Part shown: piece by piece, positions 49,565-58,522 of the stretch | Numbering within the stretch: position 1 is the stretch's first letter | Layout of the letters: each line of letters starts with the position of its first letter | From: UBA2589 sp038120095 | GTDB taxonomy: Bacteria; Gemmatimonadota; Gemmatimonadetes; Longimicrobiales; Gaopeijiaceae | Assembly: GCA_038120095.1 (NCBI GenBank) | Contig: JAYOKZ010000011.1 | Coordinates: 12,216-76,215 of the forward strand | Direction of reading: 5' to 3' | Length of the DNA: 64,000 nt | Translations under genes and position numbers: made by a program | Notes under the pieces: generated by a model | The model's database searches: none | Told to the model about the DNA's origin: nothing | The model's input: only the letters and a program-made list of their open reading frames with translations

Positions 49565-50400
49565 GCGGACAGCGCCCACAGGACCTTGTCTTCACCCTTT
49601 TTGGCGAATACCTGCTCGAGCGCTCTGATTCTGTCTGGGTCGGCAGCCTGATCGCGCTGCTCGAGCCCTTCGGTCTCTCCGAAGGGGGGGTTCGGACCGT
49701 CCTCTCACGCATGGCCAAGAAGGGATGGCTCAGCTCCGAGCGACGGGGGCGGAGCTCGTTTTACGCGCTCACGGATCGGGGACGCACCCTGCTCCAGCAG
49801 GGCCAGGCTCGGATCTATCACCCCGCCTGGAACGCGGAGTGGGACGGGCAATGGTTCCTGCTCGCCTATTCGATCCCCCAGACGGCTCGAAACGTGAGAG
49901 ATCGACTGCGCGACCGACTCGCGTGGCTCGGATTCGGCTCGATCGGAAATGGACTCTGGATTTCCCCTCGCAACGTGGAAGCCGACGTACGAGAGCTCGC
50001 GGAGCAAATGGAGCTGAGCAGCCACCTTATCTGCTTCAGATCGCGGCCCGCACATCCTGTGACGGACGAGGAACTCGTTCACCGGTGCTGGGACCTGAGC
50101 GCACTCAATCACCGCTATCACGAATTCGCCGAGCGATGGGCTGCACGGACACGCCCGGTGCTACCGAAACCGACATCGGATGACACCGAGGCGAACGCAC
50201 GAGCCTTCGTGCTCCGCTTTGAGCTCATCCATGAATTTCGCCGGTTTCCCCTTCAGGATCCGTTCCTGCCCCGCCCGCTTCTCCCCGACCCATGGTTCGG
50301 AGACCGCGCAAGCGCGGTGTTCCGTGAACTGCACGACCAACTCGTGGGCCCCGCCGATCTCTGGGTGTCAGACGTGCTGGAGCGTGCAGCACAGAGATGA
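49561..50400 (+). CDS. PaaX-family transcriptional regulator
   Basis: 279 aa from a GTG at 49561, overlapping the esterase stop (GTGA). The N-terminal winged helix is VFTLFGEYLLERSDSVWVGSLIALLEPFGLSEGGVR shortened here to its core (SEGGVRTVLSRMAKKGWL), followed by RRGRSSFYALTDRG. The PaaX central and C-terminal parts show WDGQWFLLAYSIP, RDRLAWLGFGSIGNGLWISPR and RFELIHEFRRFPLQDPFLP. PaaX represses phenylacetate genes and responds to phenylacetyl-CoA; no paa genes are in view, so the effector is probably another acyl-CoA or acid. Coupled to the esterase, which may be its target. Confidence 0.88.
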   Translation: MSGQRPQDLVFTLFGEYLLERSDSVWVGSLIALLEPFGLSEGGVRTVLSRMAKKGWLSSERRGRSSFYALTDRGRTLLQQGQARIYHPAWNAEWDGQWFLLAYSIPQTARNVRDRLRDRLAWLGFGSIGNGLWISPRNVEADVRELAEQMELSSHLICFRSRPAHPVTDEELVHRCWDLSALNHRYHEFAERWAARTRPVLPKPTSDDTEANARAFVLRFELIHEFRRFPLQDPFLPRPLLPDPWFGDRASAVFRELHDQLVGPADLWVSDVLERAAQR

Positions 50401-50494
50401 GCGAGCGGCCTCCCGGGGTCTCGGAGCACAATGAAGACCCCGACTGTGAGTGGGGTGGGTACCCCGTCGACCCGAGCCTTCCTACTGTGTCCGC

Positions 50495-52591
50495 ATGACT
50501 CGATCGCTCCGACCTGACATCTGCATCATCCTGCTCGCAGTCACCGCCGCTTCGTGCGCACCTGCGGACTCGGATCGTGCGACCCGATTGCGCCGTTCGT
50601 ACCTCGAAATCGTATCGGCCGAAGATGCACGTGCCTCCTCGGGTACGGCCCTGCGCGTCCTGACGACCTACGGAACGAGCAACGAGCGATTTCTTCGCCG
50701 GGCCGCGATTCGTGGCCTCGGTAGACTGGAGGATCCAGGCCACGCCGGGTACATCGCGCGTGCCCTCTCGGATCCTGCACCCGAGGTCCGCGCCACGGCG
50801 GCGTGGGCGCTCGCTCAGGCCTACGTCCGAGTGGATGGCGCACCCGCCGTGAACCCGATCGTGGCCCGCATTGCCATCGAGCGGGACAGCACCGTCCGCG
50901 CCGCGCTCGCCGAGTCCCTCGGGAGACTCACACTGGATGCCGCGCAGGCGAGGCGCGCTGCGGCTGCGCTTGTGGAGATGAGCTACGGTGAGGGCGGGCA
51001 GGATGCTTCCGGCCCGGTCATGGAGGGCGTCGCGATTGGACTGGACGCACTCGTACGGAGCTCGGGAGGAGCGATCGTCACTGGCTCGGTCAGCCGTCGC
51101 CTCGAGGACCTGCGGCTGTACGAGGACGGCATACGTGGACGGGACCATCAACACAGAGTGCGCGCGATCGCGATTTCCGCCCTTGCGAGGGCGGGCCTCA
51201 TCGATCAGCAGCGAATCCGCCTCGCGCTTCGGGACGAGAGCCCGATTGTGAGGGCGGCAGCAGCCCGCGTGATTGGGACACTGGATCCAGCGTGGCACTC
51301 CGAGGCACTTCGGATGACCATGTTCAGCCAGAGTTATCATGCTCAGATCGAGGGGGTGAGGTTCATCCTCGGCCAGCCGCGCTCAGAGGCGATGTGCTCC
51401 TACCTGATGGAGGGAGCGCGGGTGCCTCCGCCGGGTGTCACCGTTCCAGTCGGGCTTCGGGTGCTTGCGATCGACGGGCTGTCGCAGCCGTGTCCTGACC
51501 TCAGAGCCCAGCGTGATCTCCTGGCCCGGGCGGCAGCGCCCGAGGAGATCGACTCCGTGAACTGGCAGCCAGCGGCGCACGCTCTGGTCGCACTGGCGGC
51601 CATCGATCCGTCCATGGCCACCGAGCGATTGGCTGCCTACGCCGAGCACGAGAACCCGTTCGTTCGAGGATACGCGGCCCGGGCGGCCACGTTGAGCGGA
51701 GCCGGGGAGGCACTTCGGATGCTTCTGGGGGACCCGGTCCCGAACGTCCGAACGGAAGCGCTGCGAGGGCTTGTGCGGCTGGAAGGTCGGGGCGCGGACC
51801 GGGCTGCGATCGAACAATTACAGAGCGGCGATCCACAGTTGGTCATGACGGCGGCGAACGCGCTCGCAGACACGGACCTTCCCGAGGCCGGAGAGGCCCT
51901 CGTCGAGTCGCTGGAGCGATTCTCGAGTACTCGCCGGGAGACCTTCCGCGACGCGCGTCGTGCCCTGTTGGAGCGGCTGCATCAAGTCGGTGACGAGAGG
52001 TTCACGGAACGGCTGACCCCTTACCTGTCCGATTTCGACGCCCTGGTTGCCGCCGATGTCGCGGAGCTCCTCGAGTCGTGGAACGGGCGACCCTTCTTCC
52101 CTACCCCGCTGGCTCCAGCACGACTTGCGCTTCCGACCATCGAGGACCTCGACGAGATGGCCTCGAGCACCGTCGTCCTCCATATGCGAGGCCTCGGTGA
52201 GGTCCACATCGAACTCCATCCGTTCGTTTCGACCACGAACACATGGCGCTTCTTCCGGCAGGCGCGTGAGGGCTACTTCGACGGACTTACGTTCCACAGG
52301 TGGTCACCGAATTTCGTGATCCAGGGAGGAAGTCCCAACGCGAACGAATATTTCGGTGACGGTCCGTTCAGCAGAGACGAAGTCGGCATGCACCATTGGC
52401 GTGGAACCGTCGGCATCTCGACGCGCGGCCACGACACGGGGGATGGCCAGATTTTCGTCAACCTGCTCGACAACACTCGACTGGACCATCAGTACACGAT
52501 CGTGGGAACGGTCGTCGCAGGACTGGATGTCGTCGACCGGGTCAACGAGGGCAGCGTGATTGAGCGAGCCGAGGTGCGTGCAACGCCCTGA
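50495..52591 (+). CDS. HEAT-repeat cyclophilin fusion lipoprotein
   Basis: 698 aa with a lipobox AASC after a short signal peptide (ATG 50495). Residues ~45-520 are HEAT/PBS-lyase-type helical repeats (RRAAIRGLGRLEDPGHAGYIARAL, cut: AIRGLGRLEDPGHAG; also AARVIGTLDPAW, AARAATLSGAGEALRML). The C-terminal ~170 residues are a cyclophilin domain: GEVHIELHPF, FHRWSPNFVIQGGSP, GTVGISTRGHDTGDGQIFVNLLDN, YTIVGTVVAG. The catalytic Arg in FHRW and the QGG motif are kept, so isomerase activity is likely. The repeats probably hold a client or partner while the cyclophilin folds it in the periplasm. Confidence 0.85.
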   Translation: MTRSLRPDICIILLAVTAASCAPADSDRATRLRRSYLEIVSAEDARASSGTALRVLTTYGTSNERFLRRAAIRGLGRLEDPGHAGYIARALSDPAPEVRATAAWALAQAYVRVDGAPAVNPIVARIAIERDSTVRAALAESLGRLTLDAAQARRAAAALVEMSYGEGGQDASGPVMEGVAIGLDALVRSSGGAIVTGSVSRRLEDLRLYEDGIRGRDHQHRVRAIAISALARAGLIDQQRIRLALRDESPIVRAAAARVIGTLDPAWHSEALRMTMFSQSYHAQIEGVRFILGQPRSEAMCSYLMEGARVPPPGVTVPVGLRVLAIDGLSQPCPDLRAQRDLLARAAAPEEIDSVNWQPAAHALVALAAIDPSMATERLAAYAEHENPFVRGYAARAATLSGAGEALRMLLGDPVPNVRTEALRGLVRLEGRGADRAAIEQLQSGDPQLVMTAANALADTDLPEAGEALVESLERFSSTRRETFRDARRALLERLHQVGDERFTERLTPYLSDFDALVAADVAELLESWNGRPFFPTPLAPARLALPTIEDLDEMASSTVVLHMRGLGEVHIELHPFVSTTNTWRFFRQAREGYFDGLTFHRWSPNFVIQGGSPNANEYFGDGPFSRDEVGMHHWRGTVGISTRGHDTGDGQIFVNLLDNTRLDHQYTIVGTVVAGLDVVDRVNEGSVIERAEVRATP

Positions 52592-52640
52592 CGGCCTAGA
52601 ATCGACATCGACTCAGCGGGATTCGAACGAAAGGATACGC

Positions 52641-53924
52641 ATGCAGCTGTACACGAAAATCCTGATCGGGCTCATCGCGGGCGCAGTTGTCGGTGCGGTC
52701 GCGAACCTCGCCGGGATCACGATGCTTCAAAACATCTTCAGCGAAATCGAGATCCTCGGAACGGCGTTCATCAACCTGATCACGATGATCGTCATCCCAC
52801 TGGTCGTCGCGAGCCTGCTCGTCGGGACTGCCTCCCTTGGAGATCTCACCAAGCTGGGCCGCATTGGCGGGAAGACGCTGGCCTACTACATGCTCACCAC
52901 CGCAGTCGCGGTCACCATCGGGCTCGGGCTGGCCAACGTGCTGGCTCCGGGAGCGGGCGTGACGGAAGAGACGCGCGTCGAGCTGACGGAGCGATACGGT
53001 GGTGATGCTGCCTCCCGGATGGACATCGCGGAGAACGCACCGGGTTGGAAGGACACCCTGCTCCGGATCATCCCCCGCAATCCGGTTCAGGCAGCGGCGA
53101 ACATGGACCTGCTCCCCCTGATCTTCTTCACGATCTGCTTCGGTGCCGCGCTGACCGTGGTGACACCGGAGCGTCGGGACAGCGTTCTCACGTTCTTTCA
53201 CGGTATCAACGATGCATCCATGGTCCTCATCAACTGGATCATGGAACTCGCACCGTATGCCGTATTCGTCCTGATCGGCTCGGTGGTGGCCAATTTCGGA
53301 TTCGACCTCCTGCAAAGCCTGCTGACGTACACGCTCGTCGTCGTGGCGGGCCTCTTGATTCACGCCTTCGGCACGTACGGTCTGGCGATCCGTTTTCTGG
53401 CCGGTCTGAACCCCGCGACGTTCTACCGACGCATCGCTGCCGCCCCGCTCCTCGCATTTTCGACGTCGTCCTCCAACGCCACGCTGCCCCTGACGATCGA
53501 GACGGCAGAGGAGAAGGTCGGAGTGTCCAACGAGGTCGCGTCCTTCGTGCTTCCGCTGGGGGCAACCATCAACATGGACGGGACCGCACTGTATCAGGCA
53601 GTGGCCGTCATGTTCATCGCTCAGATCTACGGCGTCGACCTCGCACTGGCGGATCAGCTCGTCATCGTGCTGACTGCTACGCTCGCCTCTGTCGGCGCAG
53701 CGGGGGTACCGTCGGCCGGGATCATCACACTGATCATCGTCCTGAATTCGGTCGGCATGGGTGAACACGTGCAGGCCGGCATCGCATTGATCCTCGGCGT
53801 CGACCGGATCCTCGACATGATTCGCACCTCGGTGAATGTGAGCGGAGACATCACATGCTCGGCCGTCATTGCCCGAAGCGAAGGCGAGACGCTGGACCTC
53901 ATGGCGGCTGCCGCGACGGACTGA
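52641..53924 (+). CDS. Dicarboxylate/amino-acid:cation symporter (SDF family), second copy
   Basis: 427 aa from the ATG at 52641, with GAAAGGA upstream. SDF/DAACS fold: SGLASL-type serine loop appears as LLAFSTSSSNATLPLTIETAEE, then ATINMDGTALYQAVAV (the NMDGT Na+/substrate motif is canonical), GAAGVPSAGIITL (HP2) and VDRILDMIRTSVNVSGD (Asp that reads the amino acid, and Asn/Asp of the last helix). It is closer to characterised GltP/DctA proteins than the copy at 29727-30920, which has NKDGT. Likely imports glutamate/aspartate or dicarboxylates. Single gene followed by a strong terminator. Confidence 0.92.
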   Translation: MQLYTKILIGLIAGAVVGAVANLAGITMLQNIFSEIEILGTAFINLITMIVIPLVVASLLVGTASLGDLTKLGRIGGKTLAYYMLTTAVAVTIGLGLANVLAPGAGVTEETRVELTERYGGDAASRMDIAENAPGWKDTLLRIIPRNPVQAAANMDLLPLIFFTICFGAALTVVTPERRDSVLTFFHGINDASMVLINWIMELAPYAVFVLIGSVVANFGFDLLQSLLTYTLVVVAGLLIHAFGTYGLAIRFLAGLNPATFYRRIAAAPLLAFSTSSSNATLPLTIETAEEKVGVSNEVASFVLPLGATINMDGTALYQAVAVMFIAQIYGVDLALADQLVIVLTATLASVGAAGVPSAGIITLIIVLNSVGMGEHVQAGIALILGVDRILDMIRTSVNVSGDITCSAVIARSEGETLDLMAAAATD

Positions 53925-53983
53925 GCCTGACCGCAGGAACCGCCCCCGAGGATCCGGGGCAGCCGGTATCCTCGATCACCGGT

Positions 53984-54025
53984 AGGGCCGGGGTGACGCT
54001 TCAGACGGTGTTACCCCGGCCCTTT
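53984..54025 (+). terminator. Intrinsic terminator after the SDF symporter
   Basis: Stem AGGGCCGGGGT (53984-53994) with ACCCCGGCCCT (54013-54023), 11 perfect pairs extended inward by five pairs with wobbles, followed by a short TTT run. Confidence 0.7.
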
Positions 54026-54082
54026 CGTGCTTGGCAGGCCTTCCGCACATTGCCGGCATTCGCTCATCACGCAGGAGGAACT

Positions 54083-55216
54083 ATGGATCGTCGAGGTTTC
54101 GTCACCTCTGGAATGGCCGCAGGAGTGGCCGGACTCACTGCGTCCGGAGGCGCGCTGGGAGCGCTTCTGGATCGTGCACCGGGCTTTGCGCCGGGCAAGA
54201 GGCTCGCGAACGGCGACATCCGTCTGAGCTCCAACGAGAATCCACTCGGGGTCTCTCCCGCCGCCCGAGAGGCGATCATCGGTGCGATTGTCGAATCGAA
54301 CCGTTACGGAGGTCGCCGACAGGAGGTCATCGCGGAGCTGGCGCGCTACCTCGACGTGAAGCCCGAACAGATCACGCTGGGTTTCGGTTCGACCGAGATC
54401 CTCCAGATCTGCACTCAGGCCTTTCAGGGGCCGAACACGCCCCTCATCGCAGCGGCGCCGACCTTCGAAGACGTCATGGACTACCAGGACACGATGCCCT
54501 TCGAGGTTCACACGGTCCCCCTCACCGCGGATCTCCAGCACGACGTGCAGCAGATGCGCGACCTGTCCATGCGGCGTCCCTCGGTCGTGTACTTCTGTAA
54601 CCCGAACAACCCGACCGGCACGATCACGGCGTCCGCGGATATCGACGCATGGATCGCTGAGGCGCCGGAGACCACAACCTTCCTCATGGATGAGGCGTAT
54701 CTGGAGTACGTCACCGACGATCGCTACTGGGACAGCCTCAAGTGGATCGAGGACAAGCCCAACGTCGTCGTGATTCGGACGTTTTCGAAGATCTTCGGAA
54801 TGGCTGGACTGCGACTGGGATACGCAGTGACACATGAGACCACGGCGACCCGGCTCCAGGAGCACTCGGTGCAGAACAGCCCCAACGTGCTCGCCGGTGC
54901 GGCTGCCATCGCTTCCCTGCGGGATGAAGGAATCGTCGAACGGTCGGTCTCGGTGAACGAAGAGGCGAAGGCAATCGTCCACACCACGCTGAACGAGCTC
55001 GACCTCGAGTACCTGCCGACGAACACGAACTTCATCATGCACAGGATCAACGGGGACCTCGCGACGTATCGCAACCGGATGGCGGACGCCGGGCTGCTCG
55101 TGGGTCGCAACTTCCCCCCGATGCTCGATCACAACCGCCTCTCGTTCGGCCTTCCGAACGAAATGGACCAGTGGGCATCGACGATCAAGGACTTCCGTCG
55201 ACGGGGCTGGATCTAG
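54083..55216 (+). CDS. Tat-exported class I/II aminotransferase (HisC-like)
   Basis: 377 aa from the ATG at 54083, with GGAGG 7-8 bp upstream. A twin-arginine signal (MDRRGFVTSG, then a hydrophobic run to about residue 30) precedes a complete fold type I aminotransferase: LSSNENPLGVSP, NRYGGRRQEVIAELARY, FGSTEILQI, CNPNNPTGTI, MDEAYLEY, and the PLP Lys in RTFSKIFGMAGLRLGYA. It resembles histidinol-phosphate aminotransferase. Tat exports folded proteins with cofactor bound, so a periplasmic PLP enzyme is feasible. A terminator follows. A deaminating or transaminating role on external amino acids is inferred; HisC in histidine synthesis would not need export. Confidence 0.88.
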   Translation: MDRRGFVTSGMAAGVAGLTASGGALGALLDRAPGFAPGKRLANGDIRLSSNENPLGVSPAAREAIIGAIVESNRYGGRRQEVIAELARYLDVKPEQITLGFGSTEILQICTQAFQGPNTPLIAAAPTFEDVMDYQDTMPFEVHTVPLTADLQHDVQQMRDLSMRRPSVVYFCNPNNPTGTITASADIDAWIAEAPETTTFLMDEAYLEYVTDDRYWDSLKWIEDKPNVVVIRTFSKIFGMAGLRLGYAVTHETTATRLQEHSVQNSPNVLAGAAAIASLRDEGIVERSVSVNEEAKAIVHTTLNELDLEYLPTNTNFIMHRINGDLATYRNRMADAGLLVGRNFPPMLDHNRLSFGLPNEMDQWASTIKDFRRRGWI

Positions 55217-55238
55217 TCGGAAGCGGCATTCCGTGGTT

Positions 55239-55281
55239 CGAGCTCCACCGCCGGGTCGTCTGGCGGTGGAGCTCGTTCTTT
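55239..55281 (+). terminator. Strong intrinsic terminator
   Basis: Perfect 14-bp stem (CGAGCTCCACCGCC at 55239-55252 with GGCGGTGGAGCTCG at 55262-55275), 9-nt loop, then TTCTTT. Ends the aminotransferase transcript 23 bp after its stop. Confidence 0.9.
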
Positions 55282-55361
55282 ATCGGGCGGGCGACTCGCA
55301 GGCCGGGCAGCGCGCCCGCCGTCGCCCGGGTCCATCGTCCTGCGTGCTCGAGCGCTGCTCC

Positions 55362-55928
55362 CTATGCCTCGTGCGCCATCGCCTGCCAGAGGTCGGCCAG
55401 CTGCGTCGAGACCAGGTCCATCGCCTCCCGGGCAATCCGGTCGAGCTGGAGCGAGATGTCGGGGCCCATCAGGCGGGCCAGGAAGCGTCGAGGATCCTCG
55501 AGATCCCAGTCGAGAAAATCCTCGGGTCCCTTGTCGAGGTTCTGAATGACTCTCAGGACGAGGTAGGAGTCATCGAGGAGCCCGGGGAGGCCCTGCGTCA
55601 TCTCGGGAATCAGATCGACCGGCTGGAGATAGTACTGCTCGGCGATTCGAAGCAGAGGATAGACGAGAGACGTGAGCCCCCTCTCCTCCGCCGCCTGTCG
55701 GGCACGCGCGAGGAACACCGGCACGGACTCGATGACTTCGAGTGCGACCTGAGCAGCCTCCACGACCTCGCCCTCACTCGCGTCCGGCAGCGCTGCGGCG
55801 ATGAACCCCTCGAGGGCATCGATCCCGCCTCGTGCCTTGGCGCTTTCGATGATGGCCAGCACGTCCGGAATGTTTCCTTCGGGCTTCGTCAGCCCGGTCT
55901 CCGGACCTGACATCGACTCCGACATCAT
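55362..55928 (-). CDS. DUF1232/YkvA-like protein
   Basis: 188 aa from the ATG at 55928, which overlaps the amidohydrolase stop by 4 bp (ATGA). The DUF1232 signature is VDLIPEMTQGLPGLLDDSYLVLRVIQNL (core VDLIPEM-x-GLPGLLDD), preceded by a predicted helical bundle. DUF1232 proteins are small, usually of unknown function, sometimes fused to membrane segments; here no clear membrane helix is seen. The gene is read after the amidohydrolase, so coupling is likely, though no functional link is known. Confidence 0.75.
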   Translation of the reverse strand: MMSESMSGPETGLTKPEGNIPDVLAIIESAKARGGIDALEGFIAAALPDASEGEVVEAAQVALEVIESVPVFLARARQAAEERGLTSLVYPLLRIAEQYYLQPVDLIPEMTQGLPGLLDDSYLVLRVIQNLDKGPEDFLDWDLEDPRRFLARLMGPDISLQLDRIAREAMDLVSTQLADLWQAMAHEA

Positions 55929-57619
55929 GCCCCCCCGCGGTATACGATCTCACCTCCGACGATCGTAGCGACGACCGCCGTTTCAGGGATGAGTTCCTCG
56001 GCGATCGTAAGTATGTCCTGAGACAGCACCGTCACGTCCGCAAGCTTCCCGACCTCGAGCGTACCCTTGAGGTCCTCCTCGAAGGCCCCGAAGGCCGCAT
56101 TGATGGTGTAGGAGCGAAGTGCCTCCATACGCGTCATGCGCTGGTCGGGAAAGAGCGTTCCTCCATTGGCCATCCGGCGGGAGACCGTGGAGTAGTAGCT
56201 GGCGATCGGGTCCACGTCTTCGACAGGAGCGTCCGTCCCATTCATGATCGTCGCCCCCGAGTCCAGCAGCCGCCTCCACACGTACGCTCCCTGTTCGGAC
56301 CGTCGCATCCCGAGCTTCTGCTCGATCCACGGGCCGTCGGACGTCGCATGGACTCCCTGCATGGACGCGATCACCCCGATCTCACCGAATCGGGGAACGT
56401 CCTGCGGGTCCAGATGCTGGGCGTGCTCGATCCGCCAGCGATAGTCACCCGGACCGGCGGCTGCATAGGCCTCCTCGAAGATATCGAGAGTTTCTCGATT
56501 TCCCCGATCGCCGATGGCGTGCACGTTGAATTGATAATCGTGCTGCATCGCGAGCCGAGCCGTCTCCACGACGTCGGGGAGCGGCGTGGTGTTGAAGCCG
56601 GCGCTGCTCGGCAAATCATCGTAGGGCTCGAGAAGCCACGCACCATGGGAGCCCAGAGCGCCATCGATGGAAACCTTGATCGCCCGGACCGTGAGCCTGT
56701 CATCGCCATACCCGATGACCCGGTAGTCCCCCAGATGCTCCGCCAGAGACTCCGGGCTCGCTCGGATCATCGAGTAGATCCGGATCTTCAGGATCCCTTC
56801 GTCGACCATCTCCTTCCAGAGATCGACCGTACTCCAGCCTGCGCCGGCGTCGTGGAATGAGGTGATACCCTTTGAGAACGCCTCCTCCTGAGCGAGTAGC
56901 GCAACCCGCCGGGGATCCGGAGCGATCGAACCCTCGCGGGCGGGTGCAAGCAACGCCGAGGCCGTTTCTCGAAACGCTCCGATCGGGTTACCGGCCGGAT
57001 CACGGACGATCTCGCCGCCATCAGGATCGGGCGAGGACGCATCGATTCCCGCGAGTTCCATTGCCCGCGCATTTGCGTACGTCGCGTGCCCGCTGGCATG
57101 CGTGAGGATGACCGGATTGTCGGGGGAGACGGCGCTGAGCGACCGGTGGTAAGGCAGGCCGTCCACATTCGGCTCCGGACGCTGATCCCACTTCTCCTGA
57201 TGCCACCCACGGCCAAGGATGAGCTGGCCGGGTTCCGCATCGCGGACGGCGGCCTCCACCATCGTTACGGCGGCATCCCAGTTGGCTACGGTCGTCAGAT
57301 CGAGCTCGAGCCTGGACTGGCCCACTCTCATGTAGTGAGCGTGACCCTCGATCAGACCTGGAATGGCAAGAGCCCCGTCGAGGTCCATCACCTCCGTGTC
57401 CGGACCCACGAGCCCTCGTACCTCCTCGTCGGAGCCCACGGCGACGATCCGTCCGTCCCGGGCAGCCAGGGCTGTCGCACCGTCCGGTCCCCCCTCCTGA
57501 ACCGTCACGATCGTTCCGCCCAGCAGTACCAGATCCGCATGTCCCGAATCGCGGGCACACGCGACGACAAACAGCATCACCGGGATGAGGAGAGCGGTCT
57601 GAATGCGGCGACTGGTCAT
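55925..57619 (-). CDS. YtcJ-like amidohydrolase lipoprotein
   Basis: 564 aa from the ATG at 57619; the open frame runs 53 codons further but has no signal there. Lipobox VVAC shows export and anchoring. YtcJ-type amidohydrolases are metal-dependent; visible marks are IPGLIEGHAHYM (metal His-x-His), GRGWHQEKW, LTHASGHATYANA, SFHDAGAG, KVSIDGALGSHGAWL, VHAIGDRGNRETLD, IEHAQHL and NGTDAPVEDVDP. Relatives cleave formamides, N-acyl amino acids or aryl amides. This is the second exported amidohydrolase in the window and belongs to a different subfamily from the one at 4225. Divergent from the DUF481 gene with about 115 bp between. Confidence 0.88.
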   Translation of the reverse strand: MTSRRIQTALLIPVMLFVVACARDSGHADLVLLGGTIVTVQEGGPDGATALAARDGRIVAVGSDEEVRGLVGPDTEVMDLDGALAIPGLIEGHAHYMRVGQSRLELDLTTVANWDAAVTMVEAAVRDAEPGQLILGRGWHQEKWDQRPEPNVDGLPYHRSLSAVSPDNPVILTHASGHATYANARAMELAGIDASSPDPDGGEIVRDPAGNPIGAFRETASALLAPAREGSIAPDPRRVALLAQEEAFSKGITSFHDAGAGWSTVDLWKEMVDEGILKIRIYSMIRASPESLAEHLGDYRVIGYGDDRLTVRAIKVSIDGALGSHGAWLLEPYDDLPSSAGFNTTPLPDVVETARLAMQHDYQFNVHAIGDRGNRETLDIFEEAYAAAGPGDYRWRIEHAQHLDPQDVPRFGEIGVIASMQGVHATSDGPWIEQKLGMRRSEQGAYVWRRLLDSGATIMNGTDAPVEDVDPIASYYSTVSRRMANGGTLFPDQRMTRMEALRSYTINAAFGAFEEDLKGTLEVGKLADVTVLSQDILTIAEELIPETAVVATIVGGEIVYRGGA

Positions 57620-57733
57620 GCGACGAATCCTCGGCTTGAAGCGGGCAGCGAAAGTAGCACACTCCCGCACGCTTGCCGACCCTGCCCTTCCTCCTGACCT
57701 TGGCGGCGTCCCAAGAGCGCCAGATCTGATTCG

Positions 57734-58522
57734 ATGCGCCCCAATTGCCGGTGTCCAAGCCATCCGAACCGGTGGCACGTTGCTCTGCCCGTCCTGCTTC
57801 TGGGCCTCCTGCTCTCGAGCCCCGGCTCGACACGTGGGCAGGAGGGGCCCGACCGGTGGCGGAGCGACCTCGAGTTCGGGTTCACAGGAGCTTCGGGGAA
57901 TACCTCATTTTCGATCCTCACTGCCGCCGCCTCGCTGGCTCGCCTCGAACGCGAGATCTACGAACTCGACATCTCCGGTCGACTGCGCTGGGGCCAGAGT
58001 GACGGGCAGACGATCGCGGAGGACATGCAGGGCACGGTCAAGTTCGACTGGAAACCTCAGGCCGCCTTCTCCCCATTCGTGTTCGCGACTGGAAGCCGGG
58101 ATGTCATAAGGAACCTCGACGCGCGCCTGCTCGCCGGTGGAGGCGCCAAATGGACGTTCCTGCAGCGTTCGGAGCGGACGAAAATGTCGGTCAGTCTGGC
58201 CGCAGTACTCGACCATGAGAACTACCGGCTGGAGAGCGGCAGTACGGCGGATGAGGTCATCAGCGTCGAACGGTGGAGCTGGCGAGCGAAGTTCGATCAC
58301 GAATTCAGCACGGGGGCGACGTTTCAGCACGTGAGCTTCTGGATGCCTCGAATGACCAACCGGGTCGACTACATCGTCGACGTGTCGAACTCACTTTCGA
58401 CCCGACTGCTGTCCAACCTCTCCCTGGTGATCACTCATTCGTACATTCATGAGGCGTTTCCGCCGCCGGGTGCTGTTCGGGACGACCAGCGTCTTGGGGT
58501 GGTGTTCAGAGTGAGTCTCTAG
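57734..58522 (+). CDS. DUF481 outer-membrane barrel protein
   Basis: 262 aa. A signal peptide (basic start, then ALPVLLLGLLLSSPG, cut near TRGQE) and a barrel with alternating strands. DUF481 motifs: DLEFGFTGASGNTS, SGRLRWGQSDGQTIAEDMQGTVKFDW, FSPFVFATGSRD, and a final strand LGVVFRVSL whose last residue is hydrophobic, as in outer-membrane barrels. DUF481 proteins are usually called salt-induced or YdiY-like outer-membrane proteins; function is not known. Its TAG stop (58520-58522) is directly followed by the GTG of the transporter fusion, so the two are translated as a pair. Confidence 0.8.
   Translation: MRPNCRCPSHPNRWHVALPVLLLGLLLSSPGSTRGQEGPDRWRSDLEFGFTGASGNTSFSILTAAASLARLEREIYELDISGRLRWGQSDGQTIAEDMQGTVKFDWKPQAAFSPFVFATGSRDVIRNLDARLLAGGGAKWTFLQRSERTKMSVSLAAVLDHENYRLESGSTADEVISVERWSWRAKFDHEFSTGATFQHVSFWMPRMTNRVDYIVDVSNSLSTRLLSNLSLVITHSYIHEAFPPPGAVRDDQRLGVVFRVSL

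Noticed and set aside
54011..55132. Minus-strand open frame opposite the exported aminotransferase
   Set aside because: Opposite a gene with all PLP motifs; composition typical of an antisense frame.
55282..55361. Second GC-rich inverted repeat (GGCGGGCG/CGCCCGCC) facing the DUF1232 gene
   Set aside because: No T-run on the minus strand; too weak to call a terminator.
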